DNA from: Paraburkholderia dioscoreae
Lineage (GTDB): Bacteria; Pseudomonadota; Gammaproteobacteria; Burkholderiales; Burkholderiaceae
DNA length: 64,000 nucleotides
Assembly (NCBI RefSeq): GCF_902459535.1
Contig: NZ_LR699554.1
Span: 1,736,001 to 1,800,000, forward strand
Direction of reading: 5' to 3'
In this document: positions 8,865 to 16,877 of the stretch, piece after piece
How positions within the stretch are numbered: the first letter of the stretch is position 1
How the letters are laid out: each line of letters starts with the position of its first letter
The notes under the pieces: generated by a model
What the model was told of the DNA's origin: nothing
Seen by the model: the letters and a program-made list of their open reading frames with translations, nothing else
Databases searched by the model: none
Program-made: the position numbers and the translations under genes

Positions 8865-9845
8865 ATGAAAGTTAACTGGACTCTCGCCGTTGCCGCCGGA
8901 GCGATATGTCTGTGGGCCTGCCCCACATCAGCCCAGGAATTCGCGCTATACACGGGACCGTTGACCGGCGAACACACGCATTCCTACGCGTGGTCGATGG
9001 ACTATACGGAAGGGTTCGGCCCGTACCTTGCGGGCAGCATTACCTGGCTCAATGAAGGACATATTCCCGATCATCACCGCGATGGCCAACTCGTCCAGGT
9101 GTGGGGCCGGCTACCCCTTGCACAACGGCGTTTCGTGGTCGCACTCGGCGTCGGCCCCTATCGTTATTTCGACACCGAAGCGGCGGAAGAAGGCAAAGGC
9201 TATTCGAATACGCATGGCTGGGGCGTTGTCTACAGTGCGCGCGCCACGTGGTATTCGTCCCAGCGCTGGACAGCCAATCTGCAACTCAATCACGTACGGG
9301 TGACGAACGGACCGTCGACCACGGCGGTCATGCTCGGCATCGGCTATCAACTGGACGCACCCGAGACTCCCGGCCCGCGTGATTTTGCGCTGCCGCGCAC
9401 GCAAAAAGTCACGAACAACGAAGTGACCCTCATGGCCGGCACAACCATTCTGAACAGCCTCGAGTCGCAAACATCGGCGGCGGAAGCGATCGAATACAGG
9501 CGCGGGCTGACCAACTATCTCGACGCGACGCTGGGCTATCTGCATGAAGGCAACGGCCTGACCGCGCGGCGCGACGGCGCCACCGCGCAACTCTGGCTCA
9601 CGCGGGCCTTTTTTGACGACCGCCTGACACTCGGTATCGGTGCCGGCGCGTATGCCGCCATTCACCACGGCAATTCGAACGACAATCGCGACACGGGCGA
9701 CGGCATACTGTCCGGCCTCGTTTCGGTATCGGCTTCGTATCGGGTCACGCGACACTGGGCAGCGCGCGTAACGTGGAACCGTGTGGTCACACGCTATAGC
9801 CGCGACACGGACGTGATTCTCGGCGGCATTGGTTACCGGTTCTAG
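8865..9845 (+). CDS. Secreted outer-membrane beta-barrel protein made of two duplicated domains
   Basis: A 326-residue protein with a signal peptide (residues 1-23, ending TSAQ). The rest is two copies of a domain of about 140 residues: both carry a Y-x-x-G-x-x-x-YL segment followed by (N/H)EG, RDG, then a GxGxxxY strand, and each ends in a barrel-like C-terminus (GIGYQL in copy 1, GIGYRF in copy 2). Alternating polar/aromatic strands and the terminal Phe indicate an outer-membrane barrel, resembling small eight-stranded proteins such as PagP/PagL-type barrels, but no catalytic motif was identified. The ATG at 8865 is chosen because the signal peptide begins there. It is a single gene. Confidence 0.65.
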   Translation: MKVNWTLAVAAGAICLWACPTSAQEFALYTGPLTGEHTHSYAWSMDYTEGFGPYLAGSITWLNEGHIPDHHRDGQLVQVWGRLPLAQRRFVVALGVGPYRYFDTEAAEEGKGYSNTHGWGVVYSARATWYSSQRWTANLQLNHVRVTNGPSTTAVMLGIGYQLDAPETPGPRDFALPRTQKVTNNEVTLMAGTTILNSLESQTSAAEAIEYRRGLTNYLDATLGYLHEGNGLTARRDGATAQLWLTRAFFDDRLTLGIGAGAYAAIHHGNSNDNRDTGDGILSGLVSVSASYRVTRHWAARVTWNRVVTRYSRDTDVILGGIGYRF

Positions 9846-9921
9846 TCAGCGCCAGAATCGGCATACGTGTGTCACCCGCCCGACCATACGACTCATATCG
9901 CGCTCGCCGCGCGCACCACCT

Positions 9922-9940
9922 CTTGTTATAATTCTTTCAT
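9922..9940 (+). promoter_or_regulatory. Promoter/operator of the DeoR gene, shared with the deoC operon
   Basis: CTTGTTATAATTCTTTCAT contains a TATAAT -10 hexamer at 9927-9932. An 18-bp match with two differences lies upstream of deoC (20366-20383, complement), so this is probably the target of the DeoR protein acting on itself and on the operon. Confidence 0.5.
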
Positions 9941-9991
9941 CAAATCGAACAAAACATAACGCCCATCCACACACTGCGCGCCAGGATCTCC

Positions 9992-10717
9992 ATGCTGAAA
10001 CCCGACCGCCTCCGCGCCCTTGCCGAAGCGTTGACCAGGCAAAACGTGATGCGCCTGCGCGACGCCGCCGGCCTGCTCGGCGTTTCGGAAATGACTGTCC
10101 GGCGCGACATTGCAGGCAGCCCCGAACGATTCACGTATCTCGGCGGCTATATCGTCAGCGCGACCGACGTACCCAATAACGCCGGCTATTCACTCGAAGA
10201 AGAAAAAGACCACTTCGCGCAGGCGAAGGCCGAAGCGTCGGCGGTCGCGGCGGGACTCATCGGCGACAACGAAACGCTGTTCATCGATTGCGGCACCACG
10301 CTCACCACGCTGGCCCGGTTGATTCCGGTCGAACGGCATGTCACGGTGGTGTGCTATTCGTTGAATGTCGCCGAGATTCTGCGGCGCAAACCGAATGTGC
10401 GAATGATTCTGCTCGGCGGCGTGTACGTGCCCTCGTCGGATTCGTTCGCAGGCGAAGAAAGTCTGGAGATGCTGCGCCGCATGGGAATCAACAAGGCGTT
10501 CATTTCCGCGGGCGGCGTGGACACCGCGCGCGGTGTGACGTGCTGGAATTTTCATGAAGTCGCGCTGAAGCAGGCGGCGATGGCGAGCGCGGTAGAACGG
10601 CATCTGGTTGTGGACCAGAGCAAGTTCGGCGTGGTCAAAGCGGTGCGTTTCTCGCAAGTCGACGACTTCGACTCCATCATTACGGAGAAAGGCCAGCAGT
10701 TCCGCAAGCGCCGGTAA
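9992..10717 (+). CDS. DeoR/GlpR-family transcriptional repressor
   Basis: A 241-residue regulator. The N-terminal DeoR helix-turn-helix (residues 3-55) includes LRDAAGLLGVSEMTVRRDI, the family signature. The C-terminal sugar-phosphate-sensing domain (residues 70-230) has the IDCGTT, LLGG and VVDQSKFG motifs of the DeoRC fold. It should bind a phosphorylated sugar, most plausibly deoxyribose 5-phosphate here. It is convergent with the deoxyribose-type operon (10799-20295). The 18-bp motif present in both its own promoter and the deoC promoter suggests autoregulation and control of the operon. Confidence 0.88.
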   Translation: MLKPDRLRALAEALTRQNVMRLRDAAGLLGVSEMTVRRDIAGSPERFTYLGGYIVSATDVPNNAGYSLEEEKDHFAQAKAEASAVAAGLIGDNETLFIDCGTTLTTLARLIPVERHVTVVCYSLNVAEILRRKPNVRMILLGGVYVPSSDSFAGEESLEMLRRMGINKAFISAGGVDTARGVTCWNFHEVALKQAAMASAVERHLVVDQSKFGVVKAVRFSQVDDFDSIITEKGQQFRKRR

Positions 10718-10752
10718 GCGTGCTTGCGGCCTCGCTTGCCGCCTGCTGCATC

Positions 10753-10791
10753 ACGCACGGCCCGCAACCCCGCAATGCAGAAGCCGTGCGT
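10753..10791. terminator. Bidirectional hairpin between DeoR gene and ABC operon
   Basis: A perfect 9-bp stem, ACGCACGGC (10753-10761) with GCCGTGCGT (10783-10791), around a 21-nt loop. It sits in the 81-bp gap between two convergent stop codons. It is followed by a weak T-rich stretch on the plus strand only. Confidence 0.45.
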
Positions 10792-10798
10792 TGTGTCT

Positions 10799-11857
10799 TC
10801 AACTCTTGCGCTGCAACGCGAACAGCGTGCCCGCAATCAGAATGAACGCGCCGATAATCACCTTCTGCCAGGTGCTCGGCACACCCACCAGAATCAGCAC
10901 GCTATTGATCAGCGTGACCAGCGCCACGCCGAGCAATGTGCCGGCCACCGTGCCCGTGCCGCCCGTAATGCGCGCGCCGCCCAGAATCACCGCGGCGATC
11001 ACATCGAGCTCCGAGCCCACCAGATCGAATGGATTCGCGAGCCGGTTGTTCGAGACGTGCAGAATGCCCGCAATGCCGGCGAGCATGCCCGTATAGCCGA
11101 ACACGAACAGATGGATCGCGCGCAGGTTGTAGCCGAGCCGCTCGGCGATGGCCAGGCTGCCGCCCATTGCATAGACGCCGCGCCCCATCATCGTGCGGTT
11201 CAACAGCCACCAGGTGAGCACCGCCGCCGCCACCAGCGCCACCACCGACACCGGCAGAACGGCGCGCAAGCCGTCGGCGGTGTGATAGAAAAACAGCGGA
11301 ATGCGGCCGAAACGATCCATGCTGTGCGGAATGTTCATGAAGAACGTCGTGCCGATAAACGTCAGCAGCAACCCGCGATACAGATACTGCGTGCCGATCG
11401 TCACGATCAGCGAAGGCGCCTTCAGCCGATGCACCAGCAGCCCGTTGATAACCCCGAGCACGACGCCGCCGAGCGCACCCGTCAGCAGAATCAGCGCGAA
11501 CGGCGCATCCGGCCACCAGGCGAACACGGCCTTGGTGATGCCGTACATCGTCAGCGCGGCGATCGCGGTGAACGATACGTCGATCCCGCCGGACGCCAGC
11601 ACCACGAGCGTGCCCAGCGCAAAAAGCGACATCGTGGTGGCCGAGTGCAACAGGTCGAATAGCGTCGCGAGCTGGAAAAATCGCGGATTGATCGCGCCGA
11701 CAATCAGGCACGTCACCGCGATCAACGCGACGGTAAACCATTCGGGATTGCGCGCGAGCCTGGCCCGCAAGCCCGGCGGCTTGACCTCGGGAGCGACTTC
11801 GACGATGGTCGGGGTGGTCATGGTCTGGTTCAGGCGCGAATCGATGCGCGAGTTCAT
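10799..11857 (-). CDS. Sugar ABC transporter permease (RbsC/LsrC-type), last gene of deoxyribose-type operon
   Basis: A 352-residue BPD_transp_2 family permease with about 9-10 hydrophobic segments after a short cytoplasmic N-terminus. Family signatures include GTLVVLASGGIDVSFTAIAA and VIAAVILGGARITGGTGTV, the cytoplasmic coupling region contacting the ATPase. It is one of two permeases in this operon, so the channel is probably a heterodimer as in LsrCD. It lies 15 bp downstream of the ATPase gene. A later in-frame ATG at 11821 is also possible; neither start has a strong ribosome binding site. Confidence 0.88.
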   Translation of the reverse strand: MNSRIDSRLNQTMTTPTIVEVAPEVKPPGLRARLARNPEWFTVALIAVTCLIVGAINPRFFQLATLFDLLHSATTMSLFALGTLVVLASGGIDVSFTAIAALTMYGITKAVFAWWPDAPFALILLTGALGGVVLGVINGLLVHRLKAPSLIVTIGTQYLYRGLLLTFIGTTFFMNIPHSMDRFGRIPLFFYHTADGLRAVLPVSVVALVAAAVLTWWLLNRTMMGRGVYAMGGSLAIAERLGYNLRAIHLFVFGYTGMLAGIAGILHVSNNRLANPFDLVGSELDVIAAVILGGARITGGTGTVAGTLLGVALVTLINSVLILVGVPSTWQKVIIGAFILIAGTLFALQRKS

Positions 11858-11872
11858 GAGTGGATACGTCCT

Positions 11873-13441
11873 TTATGCGGCTTCCGAAAGCAGCGCGTGA
11901 TACAGATCGGCTTCGCTCAACGTGGCGGCCTGGTATTCGCCGGCCACGCGCCCTTTCTTCATCATCAGAATGCGGTCGCAGTTCTGCAGCAGTTCGGGCA
12001 AGTCGTCGCTGATCAGAATGATGCCGATGCCGCGTTGCGACAGGCGCTGCATGATGCGGTAAATGATGTCCTTCGAGCCTACGTCCACGCCCACCGTCGG
12101 TCCATGCAGAATCAGCACGCGCGGGTCGATCGCGAGCCAGCGGCCAATCAGCACGCGCTGCTGGTTGCCGCCCGAAAGCGATTGCACGGGTTTGTCGACA
12201 CCGGGCGTGGCGATCTGCAAATCCTTCACCGTCTGCTCGGCGAGTGCCTGTGCGCGGCTGCGATCCACCTGGCCGAAGCGGTCGCGCAAACTGGAGATCA
12301 TCGCGGTGATCACGTTGTCGCGAATCGACTTGTCGAGAAAAAGCCCCTCATTCAGGCGGTCTTCCGGCACATAGCCGATGCGGTGCTCCTTCGCGTCCGA
12401 GGGTGTACGCAAGGAAACGGCCTTGCCGTCGAGCATCACCTGCCCGGATTGCGCGGGCGCGACACCGGCAAGCGCGCGCGCGAGTTCGTTGCGCCCCGAA
12501 TCGAGCAGCCCCGTAATGCCCAGAATCTCGCCGCCGTGCAGCGCGAACGACACATCGCTGAACTGGCCGGCGCGCGTATAACCACGCACATCGAGCACGA
12601 CGTTCTGCTCGCATGCACCCTCGCGATAGCGTTCGTTCGACAGATGCCTGCCGGTCATCAGTTCGCTGATCTGCGCTTTGGTGAATTGCGCGATCGGTCC
12701 TTGCGCCATTTTCTGTCCGTCGCGCAGCACGATTACTTCGCCGCCGATCGCGTAGCACTCGTCGAGCTTGTGGCTCACGAACAGCACGGTGACACCCTGA
12801 GCGCGCAGATTGGCGAGCACGGCAATCAGATTGTCGACCTCCTTCTGCGTGAGCGAAGTGGTGGGCTCGTCCATGATGACGAACTTCGCCTCGCTGGCAA
12901 TCGCGCGGGCAATCGCCACGAGTTGCCGCGTGGCGAGCGGCAATTGCTCGATCAGCGTCGCCTGGAACTCCGCGTTGCCGGGCAGGCCGACCGATTCGAG
13001 CGCGCGCGCGGCCGTGCGCGCCAGTTCGCGCCGGTCGAAGGTGCGGGCAAGCTTGCCCGCGTGCGTGGCCAGCTCGGACGTGAGCGCGACGTTTTCGGCC
13101 ACGTTCATGTTGGGCAGCAGCGAGAGATCCTGATAAACGGTTTCGATGCCCGCGGCGAGCGATTCGAGCGCGGAGAGCCGCGCATGCCGCACGCCTTCGA
13201 TCACGAGCTCGCCTTCGTCGGGCGGCTGCGCGCCGGAGATGATCTTGATGAGCGTGCTCTTGCCACAACCGTTTTCGCCGAGCAGGTGATAGATCTGGCC
13301 GCGCTCGAATGACAGACTCACGCCGCGCAACGCATGCACGCCGGTGAAGCGCTTGTGCACGCCGACAACCTGCAGAAACGGCTGCGACGCTTCGGACTGC
13401 GGTGAACTCGGTGAAACCGGTGAAATTGCGTCCTGATTCAT
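11873..13441 (-). CDS. Sugar ABC transporter ATP-binding protein (two-domain, RbsA/LsrA-type)
   Basis: A 522-residue ATPase with two nucleotide-binding domains in tandem. Domain 1 has Walker A GENGCGKST, a Q-loop in VYQDLSL, a signature written LPLATRQLVAIARA (degenerate) and Walker B VIMDEPTT. Domain 2 has a degenerate Walker A (GLLDSGRNEL) but a good signature, LSGGNQQRV. Only site 1 is likely to hydrolyse ATP, as usual in this class. The start at 13441 (MNQDAISP) is chosen because the upstream codons look non-coding. It should energise the two permeases at 10799 and 14629 with the binding protein at 13528. Confidence 0.9.
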   Translation of the reverse strand: MNQDAISPVSPSSPQSEASQPFLQVVGVHKRFTGVHALRGVSLSFERGQIYHLLGENGCGKSTLIKIISGAQPPDEGELVIEGVRHARLSALESLAAGIETVYQDLSLLPNMNVAENVALTSELATHAGKLARTFDRRELARTAARALESVGLPGNAEFQATLIEQLPLATRQLVAIARAIASEAKFVIMDEPTTSLTQKEVDNLIAVLANLRAQGVTVLFVSHKLDECYAIGGEVIVLRDGQKMAQGPIAQFTKAQISELMTGRHLSNERYREGACEQNVVLDVRGYTRAGQFSDVSFALHGGEILGITGLLDSGRNELARALAGVAPAQSGQVMLDGKAVSLRTPSDAKEHRIGYVPEDRLNEGLFLDKSIRDNVITAMISSLRDRFGQVDRSRAQALAEQTVKDLQIATPGVDKPVQSLSGGNQQRVLIGRWLAIDPRVLILHGPTVGVDVGSKDIIYRIMQRLSQRGIGIILISDDLPELLQNCDRILMMKKGRVAGEYQAATLSEADLYHALLSEAA

Positions 13442-13527
13442 GGTGGCGAGTCGCAAGTTAAGGCGTCCCCGTGGGGACGCCATGGCACATGAAACAACAT
13501 GAAACAAAAACCGTAAGCGGCGGAAGA

Positions 13528-14532
13528 TCAGAATGGATACTGCTTGTAGTTCGTCTTGTCGACGTTCACCCAGCCCTGCCCGCGCACGATGATGCCCTTG
13601 CCCGGCCCTTTCGCGACCGTGACCTTCGTGTAACCGGGAATGCCGAGGTCGGCGCCGTTCTCCACCGTCTTGCCGTCGATCAGCATTTGCGCGATCTTGT
13701 TCATCGCAATGCCCGCGAGCTTCGGATCCCAGAACGCGATGCCGTTGATGGCGCCGCTTTCGAGGAACTTGCCGGCTTCAGTCGGCAGACCCGTGCCGTA
13801 CACGCAGATCTTGCCCTGCATGCCGGCCTCTTCGACAGCGCGGCCAATGCCGATCACATCGAGCGACGACGAGCCCTGGAAGCCCTTCAGGTCCGGATGC
13901 TTGCGCAGCACTTCTTTCGCGACTTCATAGGCGCGTTCGCCGTCGTTGTTGGTTTCCAGCTTCGGCTCGACGAGGTTCATCTTCGGATATTTGGCCTTGG
14001 CGTTGCCGATGCCGCCGTCCGCCCATTGCACCTGGGAGCGGCTGCCGAGCGAGCCGACCAGCACGGCCCACTTGCCGTCGTCGTGCATGCACGAGGCGAG
14101 CCGTTCGTTCAGGCCGGCGCCATAGGCGGTGTTGTCGAATGCTTCGATATCCACCATCGTGTTCTTCGCGTTGTCGGCCTCATGCGTGACGACCTTGATG
14201 CCGCGATCCATCGCCTTCTTGAGCGCCGGTTCGAGCGTCGGCGGATCGTAGGGCACCACGGCAATCGCGGTGACCTTCTTGGCGATCAGGTCTTCGATGA
14301 TCTTCAGTTGCTGCGCCGCGTCCGCGCGGCCGGGGCCGGTCTGATACGCGGTGACGCCGGGATTGTCTTTCGCGAACTGCTTGACGCCGTCGTCCATGCG
14401 GTTGAACCAGTTGATGCCGGTCACCTTGACGACCGTGACGATCGTTTCGTTCGTGGCGGCCTGCGCGGCGGCGATCACGCCCACCGTCAGCGCGCCTGCT
14501 GCGAGCGCGGCACCCAGTCGAGTCAATTTCAT
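13528..14532 (-). CDS. Periplasmic sugar-binding protein (Peripla_BP_4, LsrB/RhaS-like)
   Basis: A 334-residue secreted binding protein with a signal peptide ending AAQAA near residue 24. The mature part follows the LsrB/RhaS pattern: TVVKVTGINWFNRMDDGVKQF at its start, then DPPTLEPALKKAMDRGIKVVTHEAD and LQ/GSSSLDVIGIGRAVEEAG. The ligand should be a pentose-like or deoxysugar molecule, given deoC and the kinase in the same operon. AAGGAGA lies 8 bases before the ATG at 14532, which rules out the in-frame start further upstream. It is placed between the second permease and the ATPase. Confidence 0.9.
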   Translation of the reverse strand: MKLTRLGAALAAGALTVGVIAAAQAATNETIVTVVKVTGINWFNRMDDGVKQFAKDNPGVTAYQTGPGRADAAQQLKIIEDLIAKKVTAIAVVPYDPPTLEPALKKAMDRGIKVVTHEADNAKNTMVDIEAFDNTAYGAGLNERLASCMHDDGKWAVLVGSLGSRSQVQWADGGIGNAKAKYPKMNLVEPKLETNNDGERAYEVAKEVLRKHPDLKGFQGSSSLDVIGIGRAVEEAGMQGKICVYGTGLPTEAGKFLESGAINGIAFWDPKLAGIAMNKIAQMLIDGKTVENGADLGIPGYTKVTVAKGPGKGIIVRGQGWVNVDKTNYKQYPF

Positions 14533-14628
14533 GCGATGTCTCCTTTTTGGTTCGATGTCGCCCATTTCATCGTCACGGACAGCCAGGGCTCGTTGTCCGC
14601 CGTGTACTAAAACCTTGCCGCGTGCCTG

Positions 14629-15675
14629 CTAACTTTTAGGCGCCGCGCCCGAACGACTGCCGCCCGTCCCGCCGCCGAAACCGAAAATCGCGCGCACCCG
14701 TTCACCGCCCGCGAACGCAAGCGACAGCAGCAACAGAAAGCCCCACGCGCAATCGCCGAAAAACTGCGACACGCCCATCAGATTGAACAGGCTGGAGAGA
14801 AACTGCAGCACCGTCGCGGCAAAAAACACGCAGATGATGCGGCCATGCCCGCCCGCCGGATTCACGCCGCCCATCACGGCGATCAGGATCGCGATCAGCA
14901 GATAAGAGTTGCCGTAGTCCCATTTCGCGCTGGACGTATGCGTCGCACTGATCAAGCCGGCCAGCGAAGCGAGCACGCCGCACATGGCATACGTCGTGAT
15001 CAGCATCCGCGCCCGCGGAATGCCGGCATAGAACGCCGCCTTCGGATTGGTGCCCATCAGATAGAGGCGCAGGCCGAATGGACTGCGTTTGAGCAGCCAC
15101 CCCAGCACGATCACGGCTGCGATAAAGATGCAGAACGCGATCGGCACCTGAAACACCGTACCGTTACCGATATTCGACAACGGGTCCACGTAATCGACAT
15201 GCACCGAAGCGCCGTTGCTGAGCACCACCGCGAAACCGGTGAACAGCAACTGCGTGCCGAGCGTGCAGAGAATCGGCGTGAGTCTGAGGCGCGCGATCAC
15301 CACGCCGTTCAGCAGCCCGCCGAGCAAGCCCATTGCCACCACGATCACGCAGAAGAGCGACGTGTAGAGCGCGGGCGAATCGTCGCCGTTGACGAAGCGC
15401 GGCACGAGCAGTGCCGCGACCATGCCCGACAGATTGGCGAGCCCGACACCGGACAGATCGATCCCGCCGTTGCCCGACACCATCGAAAGCATGATGCCGA
15501 GCGCGAGCAGGCCGAGTTCGGGCAACTGGCCGCCCATCGACTGCAGATTGTCGATATCGACGAACTGGCCATGCGAGAGCCACGTCGCGACCAGCACGAC
15601 GAGCACGTTGACGATCAGCAGAAAATTCAGTTGCCGGTCGCCGAACAGTTTTCCAGCGGTGAACGAAGACTTCAT
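14629..15675 (-). CDS. Second sugar ABC transporter permease (RbsC/LsrD-type)
   Basis: A 348-residue integral membrane protein of the branched/ribose permease superfamily with about 9-10 TM segments. SMVSGNGGIDLSGVGLANLSG and AILIAVMGGVNPAGGHGRI are the family motifs. It pairs with the permease at 10799 to form the channel. A GGAGGG element precedes the ATG at 15675; an in-frame TTG at 15705 is less likely. It starts 34 bp after the kinase stop codon. Confidence 0.88.
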   Translation of the reverse strand: MKSSFTAGKLFGDRQLNFLLIVNVLVVLVATWLSHGQFVDIDNLQSMGGQLPELGLLALGIMLSMVSGNGGIDLSGVGLANLSGMVAALLVPRFVNGDDSPALYTSLFCVIVVAMGLLGGLLNGVVIARLRLTPILCTLGTQLLFTGFAVVLSNGASVHVDYVDPLSNIGNGTVFQVPIAFCIFIAAVIVLGWLLKRSPFGLRLYLMGTNPKAAFYAGIPRARMLITTYAMCGVLASLAGLISATHTSSAKWDYGNSYLLIAILIAVMGGVNPAGGHGRIICVFFAATVLQFLSSLFNLMGVSQFFGDCAWGFLLLLSLAFAGGERVRAIFGFGGGTGGSRSGAAPKS

Positions 15676-15709
15676 GGTGATGACACCCTCCTTCAAGCTT
15701 CGCAATCGG

Positions 15710-16687
15710 TCAGGACGGCTGGGACACGCCCGCCGGCTGGTTCGGCTGCTTCAGAACCTGGTTCACTTCGTCGAGCGTCGGCATGGAAGGCGCCGTGCCC
15801 GGACGTGTCACGGAAATGCCCGCGAGCGCGCAGCCGAAACGCAACGCGGTCATGGCGTCGTCGCCGCGTGCGAGCGCGGCCGCGAAGCCGCCCGTGAAGC
15901 CGTCGCCGGCGCCCGCGGTTTCCACCACGCGGCCGCAGTGATAAGCGGGCACGAGAACCGATTGCGTCGCCGAATGCAGCAGCGCGCCGCCCTCGCCCAG
16001 CGTGACGATGACCGTGCCGACGCCTTTGGCGAGCAGCACGTCGGCGGCGCGGCGGGCGTCGTCGGCGTTCGCGATCGGTACGCCGGTGAGCGCGGTCGCT
16101 TCGGTTTCATTCGGGGTGATGTAGTCGCACAGCGGGAAGATGCCGTCGTCGAGCGGCAAGGCCGGCGCCGGATTGAACACAGTGATGACGCCGTGCCGGC
16201 GCGCCACTTCGAGCCCGCGGCGCGCGGCCTCGAGCGGCTGTTCGAGTTGCGTGACGAAAACCCGCGCGGCGGCGATGTCGGCTTCGATTGCGTCGACGTC
16301 CGCCGGCCCCATCGTCCCAGCCGCGCCGGAGGCGACGATGATCGCGTTCATGCCGCTGTTGTCGTCGACGAAAATATGCGCCGCGCCCGTCGAGACGCCT
16401 TCGATCACCGAGGCGCGCGCCGTGATGCCTTCAGCGGCCCACGTGGCGCGCGCAATCGCGCCGAACGCGTCGTTGCCGATGCGGGTGCAGAACACCACGT
16501 CGGCGCCGGCGCGCGCGGCCGCCACCGCCTGATTCGAGCCCTTGCCGCCCGGCCCCATCGCGAATGCCGAGCCCGCGATGGTCTCGCCGATCTGCGGCAT
16601 GCGACCGGCGCGAAACGTCAGATCGGTGACGTAGATGCCGAGAATGACGACGCGTCCCTTTTCGCCTGGTTGCGTAGACATGTTCAT
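15710..16687 (-). CDS. Ribokinase/PfkB-family sugar kinase, probable deoxyribokinase
   Basis: A 325-residue PfkB kinase. The N-terminal substrate motif is GPGGKGSNQAVAAARAGADV, the middle carries NPAPALPL and TPNETEATALTG, and the C-terminal catalytic motif is ETAGAGDGFTGGF with the base Asp in GAGD. It phosphorylates a pentose at C5. In an operon with deoC the expected product is 2-deoxyribose 5-phosphate, although plain ribokinase activity cannot be excluded. The start at 16687 has GGGGGA 8-10 bases upstream and overlaps the stop codon of a small ORF in an ATGA arrangement. Confidence 0.87.
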   Translation of the reverse strand: MNMSTQPGEKGRVVILGIYVTDLTFRAGRMPQIGETIAGSAFAMGPGGKGSNQAVAAARAGADVVFCTRIGNDAFGAIARATWAAEGITARASVIEGVSTGAAHIFVDDNSGMNAIIVASGAAGTMGPADVDAIEADIAAARVFVTQLEQPLEAARRGLEVARRHGVITVFNPAPALPLDDGIFPLCDYITPNETEATALTGVPIANADDARRAADVLLAKGVGTVIVTLGEGGALLHSATQSVLVPAYHCGRVVETAGAGDGFTGGFAAALARGDDAMTALRFGCALAGISVTRPGTAPSMPTLDEVNQVLKQPNQPAGVSQPS

Positions 16688-16794
16688 GCGCGTTCCCCCT
16701 GATCCTGAACAGCCGGGTTCAAGGGAAGGTTCATCGATGCGTGAAGTGCGCACGGCACCTCGGCATTGAACTGCAGATCCAGATTCTTCGGCAC
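16684..16794 (-). CDS. Possible 36-residue small protein or leader peptide ahead of the kinase gene
   Basis: A short ORF starting with GTG at 16792-16794, preceded at 5 nt by GGAGGAG, the best ribosome binding site in the operon. It encodes a 36-residue peptide beginning (V/M)PKNLDLQFNAEVPCALHA and ending QDQGERA, and its TGA overlaps the kinase ATG as ATGA, so translation would be coupled. No family was recognised. It lies in the 190-bp gap between the aldehyde dehydrogenase and the kinase. It could be a real small protein or only a coupling device. Not conserved-tested. Confidence 0.35.
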   Translation of the reverse strand: MPKNLDLQFNAEVPCALHASMNLPLNPAVQDQGERA

Positions 16795-16877
16795 GTTGTC
16801 TCCTCCATTTTCTGGTTGGCGTGCGTGTCTTTCAGACGTCCCGTACAGTGGCCAATCAATCGCCCATCAGTTGTCCA

